The notes under the pieces were generated by a model, which worked only from the letters and a program-made list of their open reading frames with translations, made no database searches and was not told the origin of the DNA. From Uliginosibacterium sp. 31-16 (lineage in GTDB: Bacteria; Pseudomonadota; Gammaproteobacteria; Burkholderiales; Rhodocyclaceae): a stretch of DNA of 64,000 nucleotides. The stretch is taken from the NCBI RefSeq assembly GCF_030730865.1, contig NZ_JAVALZ010000001.1, positions 1,591,099 to 1,655,098 on the forward strand, given 5' to 3'. Both the position numbers and the translations under genes were made by a program. Shown piece after piece: positions 62,241-64,000 of this stretch (its first letter is position 1; every line of letters begins with the position of its first letter).

Positions 62241-64000
62241 ATGTCTGTGCACTACCTTGCGAAGCCCGGCCGCCTGCTGCTGAATGGCCTGCTGGCGCTG
62301 AGCCTGCTGATCGCCTTGCCGCTGCAGGCCGCCGATGATGCCGATGAGCCTTCGGCGCGCGTGGCGCGGCTGAACCACATCACCGGCACGGTCAGCTTTG
62401 CTCCTGCCGAGACGGATGACTGGGTCGAAGCCGTACTCAACCGCCCGCTGACCAGTGGCGACCGGCTGTGGGTCGAGAAGGGCGGACGGGCCGAACTGCA
62501 TGTGGGCGCCACCGCCATGCGTCTGGCTGGTGGCACCGGGCTGGAGATCCTGCAGTTGAACGACGAGGATCTGCGCCTCAAGCTCGGTCAGGGCAGCTTC
62601 TCGATCCGCGTGCGCGATTATCCGGAGGACGAGCAAATCGAGATCAGCACGCCGAATGTCGATTTCGTGCTGCGCGAACCTGGCGAGTACCGTATCGACG
62701 TGAACCCGGACCGCGACACCACCACGGTCAGTGTGCGGCGCGGAGCTGGCCGGGCCTATGGCGCCGATGACTCACGCGAGCCCGTACTGATCGAGGACGG
62801 GCAGCGGCTGCGCTTTGATGGCAAGGACCTGTTCGTGCTGGAAACCGGCCGTGTCGGCCCGCGCGACGAATTCGAGCACTGGGCTGCGCAGCGCGATGAT
62901 CGCGAAGAGGCATCGGCCAGTGCGCGCTATATCTCACGCGACATGACCGGTTACGAAGACCTTGATGCGCATGGTGACTGGCGCGAGGTCTCCGGCTACG
63001 GTCCGGTGTGGACCCCGCGGGTGACGATTGTCGGCTGGGCCCCCTATCACTACGGGCACTGGGTCTGGGTTGCCCCCTGGGGCTGGACCTGGGTGGATGA
63101 TGCGCCCTGGGGTTTCGCACCATTTCACTACGGCCGCTGGGCGCATATTGATGGGCGTTGGGGCTGGGTGCCCGGCCCGCTCGTGCGTCGGCCGGTATAC
63201 GCTCCGGCGCTGGTGGCCTTTGCCGGTGGCAGCTCCGGCGGGGTGAGCTGGAGCATTTCTCTGTCGACCGGTATGGCTGGCGTAGCCTGGTTTGCGCTGG
63301 GCCCGGGCGAGCCGTATCGCCCGGCCTACGCGCATCGTCCGGCCTACCTCGAGCGGCTCAACCACCACATCGATTACCGTCGCCCGCCGGCCACCTATGC
63401 CAATCAGCGCGTGCCGCGTGCCGTGGCAATTTTGCCCGAGCGCGATTTCGTGCGCGGCGCTCCGGTGCGCCCGGGGCAGACACCGGCCTGGCATGGCGAT
63501 GCGGGGCGTTTGCCGGTGCGCGAGTTTCTGCCGCTCAAGCCGGGAAATGACAGTCGCCAGGGCGGGCAGGCGCGCCGTGAGCCGCCGCAGGATCGGGTAT
63601 TCCGGCAGCCGTCAATTGGCGAGCAGCGGCCGCCACGGACGGCGCAGCAGCGCGGGGAATTCCGTCCCGGCGAGCGCCAGGAGTGGCGTAACGACGCACG
63701 TTCGCGGGAAAACCGGCAGCAGGATCAGCGGAGGGAAGAGCAGCGGCGTGGCGATGAGCAGCGTCAGCAAGCCGAGCAGCGCCGTCAGGAAGAGCCGCGC
63801 CGGGGTGAGGAACAGCGGCGCCAGATGGATCAACGCCAGGCTGAACAGCGTCAGCAGGAGCAACGCCGCGAAGAACAACGACGCGGTGATGAGCAGCGTC
63901 AGCAAGCCGAGCAGCAACGCCAGCAGGGCGAGCAGCGGCGTCAGGAAGAACAGCGCCGGGGCGAGGAACAGCGGCGCCAGATGGAGCAGCGCCAGGCCGA
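62241..64000 (+). CDS. Secreted FecR-like/DUF6600 protein with Gln/Arg/Glu repeat tail, partial
   Basis: At least 586 residues, running off the right edge. Signal peptide (LLLNGLLALSLLIALPLQA), FecR-like beta domain (about 35-210; ARLNHITGTVSFAP, GDRLWVEKGGRAELHVG), then the Trp/Tyr-rich DUF6600 block (WAPYHYGHWVWVAPWGWTW, WGFAPFHYGRW). The last ~120 visible residues are almost only Gln, Arg, Glu with some Asp, Gly, Met (for example EEQRRGDEQRQQAEQ), in imperfect repeats. Start ATG 62241 follows a GGAG. Probably a periplasmic or surface structural protein. Confidence 0.85.
   Translation, partial: MSVHYLAKPGRLLLNGLLALSLLIALPLQAADDADEPSARVARLNHITGTVSFAPAETDDWVEAVLNRPLTSGDRLWVEKGGRAELHVGATAMRLAGGTGLEILQLNDEDLRLKLGQGSFSIRVRDYPEDEQIEISTPNVDFVLREPGEYRIDVNPDRDTTTVSVRRGAGRAYGADDSREPVLIEDGQRLRFDGKDLFVLETGRVGPRDEFEHWAAQRDDREEASASARYISRDMTGYEDLDAHGDWREVSGYGPVWTPRVTIVGWAPYHYGHWVWVAPWGWTWVDDAPWGFAPFHYGRWAHIDGRWGWVPGPLVRRPVYAPALVAFAGGSSGGVSWSISLSTGMAGVAWFALGPGEPYRPAYAHRPAYLERLNHHIDYRRPPATYANQRVPRAVAILPERDFVRGAPVRPGQTPAWHGDAGRLPVREFLPLKPGNDSRQGGQARREPPQDRVFRQPSIGEQRPPRTAQQRGEFRPGERQEWRNDARSRENRQQDQRREEQRRGDEQRQQAEQRRQEEPRRGEEQRRQMDQRQAEQRQQEQRREEQRRGDEQRQQAEQQRQQGEQRRQEEQRRGEEQRRQMEQRQA
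63735..64000 (+). repeat. Imperfect tandem repeat encoding Gln/Arg/Glu tail
   Basis: GAAGAGCAGCGGCG (63735) and GAAGAACAACGACG (63870) begin two copies 135 bp (45 codons) apart; the second carries an extra seven-residue insertion. The repeat continues past the window. Confidence 0.75.

Noticed and set aside
63612..63917. Leu/Ala-rich minus-strand frame resembling a membrane protein
   Set aside because: Reverse reading of the Gln/Arg/Glu repeat; composition follows from the repeat.

Overview
The window is one contiguous, gene-dense stretch of a GC-rich chromosome from a Gram-negative bacterium, most likely a betaproteobacterium (a Rhodocyclales-type genome is my best guess, low confidence). 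Support: an lpxL-type acyltransferase divergent from metK; a LysR-lysA pair; the run lnt - glyQ - glyS - gmhB - plsC - YgjP-like protease - gloA, an order known from betaproteobacteria; a paired cphA'/cphA cyanophycin locus; and an MtrR/AcrR-controlled RND efflux operon. I see no rRNA, tRNA, CRISPR array, transposase, integrase or phage gene.

Layout. 1-7.6 kb: end of an lpxL homologue, metK with an attenuator-like leader, then a REC-DUF3369-GGDEF-EAL response regulator and a large hybrid histidine kinase. 7.7-10.1 kb: lysR/lysA. 10.3-13.7 kb: a tightly coupled four-gene cassette made of two related small membrane proteins, a radical SAM/SPASM enzyme and a small protein ending in 14 consecutive asparagines. 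13.8-26.4 kb: a long leftward run (cyanophycin-associated ABC exporter, DUF1854 protein, CapA-like protein, small membrane proteins, MGDG-synthase-type glycosyltransferase, SRPBCC protein), divergent from cphA' and cphA. 26.5-36.4 kb: RNase H, an HD-GYP response regulator with a haem-motif kinase, PIN protein, flavin reductase, mutY, stand-alone ClpX-type zinc finger, LON-domain protein, MidA-like methyltransferase and a PilJ-N protein. 36.7-40.8 kb: asparaginase and the gltIJKL aspartate/glutamate importer. 41-47.5 kb: tetR and a tripartite RND pump. 47.8-51.3 kb: MCE/Mla-type lipid transporter. 51.5-62 kb: lnt, an extracellular-solute-binding protein, the glyQS operon, gloA and a YdgA-like protein. 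62.2 kb to the end: a FecR/DUF6600-type secreted protein with a Gln/Arg/Glu repeat tail, cut by the window edge.

How genes may work together. CphA makes cyanophycin (poly-Asp with Arg side chains). CphA' has lost its Mur-ligase P-loop and C-terminal domain, so it probably works on preformed dipeptides or supports CphA. The exporter and DUF1854 protein belong to families that travel with cyanophycin genes. Asparaginase and the Glt importer would feed aspartate. Two separate DUF3369 response regulators end in the two different c-di-GMP phosphodiesterase folds (EAL and HD-GYP), each next to its own histidine kinase.

Most novel-looking items: the radical SAM/poly-Asn cassette, a family of short intergenic palindromes (about 30-45 bp) scattered through the window, an inverted-duplication block inside the cyanophycin-linked leftward operon, and the metK leader.
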